64,000 nt of DNA from Chrysomallon squamiferum (taxonomy: Eukaryota; Mollusca; Gastropoda; Neomphalida; Peltospiridae), in contig CM022665.1 in NCBI GenBank assembly GCA_012295275.1, positions 35,978,933-36,042,932 on the forward strand, given 5' to 3'. Positions 63,957-64,000 of the stretch are shown in pieces. The translations under genes and the position numbers were made by a program. The stretch's first letter is position 1, and each line of letters begins with the position of its first letter. The notes below the pieces were generated by a model. The model saw nothing but the letters and a program-made list of their open reading frames with translations, ran no database searches and was not told the DNA's origin.

Positions 63957-64000
63957 GCAAAATCAAATCACCATTTCATATAGCCATACGAAATCATGAT
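63957..64000. repeat. CATATCAAATC minisatellite, right part
   Basis: AAATCAAATCACCATTTCAT and ATAGCCATACGAAATCAT continue the repeat seen at 63200-63372. It is cut by the window edge. Confidence 0.65.

Overview
This is a nuclear window from an animal genome. It is AT-rich, has long GT/AG introns and is full of (AAT)n, (TTTA)n, (TA)n and (GT)n microsatellites and old transposon remains. I find no operons, bacterial genes or CRISPR array. The two recognisable genes are bilaterian, and degenerate TTAGGG-type telomere repeat is present. Together with the microsatellite load this suggests a lophotrochozoan, plausibly a cephalopod mollusc. That assignment is an inference from general character, not a match to a named species.

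Two genes are solid. On the minus strand, 27575-38022, is a complete 14-exon HSPA14-type Hsp70 (506 codons; every exon joins in phase). On the plus strand, from 57823 to the window edge, are the first three of an expected four exons of a fatty-acid-binding protein; the last small exon lies outside. The two genes are divergent, about 20 kb apart. Nested antisense in an HSPA14 intron (35118-35640) is a broken copy of a TSSK-like kinase. Three minus-strand pieces at 24564-26320 are phase-compatible candidate exons of an unrecognised small cysteine-containing protein; this is tentative.

The rest is repeat-derived. Region 1-4620 is a higher-order tandem array of 400-560 bp monomers, and an inverted, nearly unchanged piece of it lies at 39525-41290. 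Region 4860-8370 holds two copies of another repeat whose third, inverted copy is at 43165-44720, followed by a roughly 940 bp tandem array to 46260. Region 9600-10960 is a Jockey-type LINE relic. Region 11050-23050 holds a direct duplication, several minisatellites, a TA-flanked MITE-like element and a hAT transposase relic. Region 38735-39524 is a 5'-truncated LINE end (RNase H) abutting the inverted array. Region 46422-49261 is a DNA element with inverted repeats over 600 bp long. Region 49984-51855 has a short TTAGGG-strand block and then a 1.1 kb CCCTAA-strand block, in the head-to-head orientation of a telomere fusion. The last FABP intron carries another inverted-repeat element inserted into a minisatellite.

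I see no multi-gene pathway. The points most worth following are the telomere-like head-to-head arrangement, the long-TIR element with its cysteine-motif protein relic, the near-identical inverted higher-order arrays flanking HSPA14, the nested kinase pseudogene and the candidate phase-1 exons.
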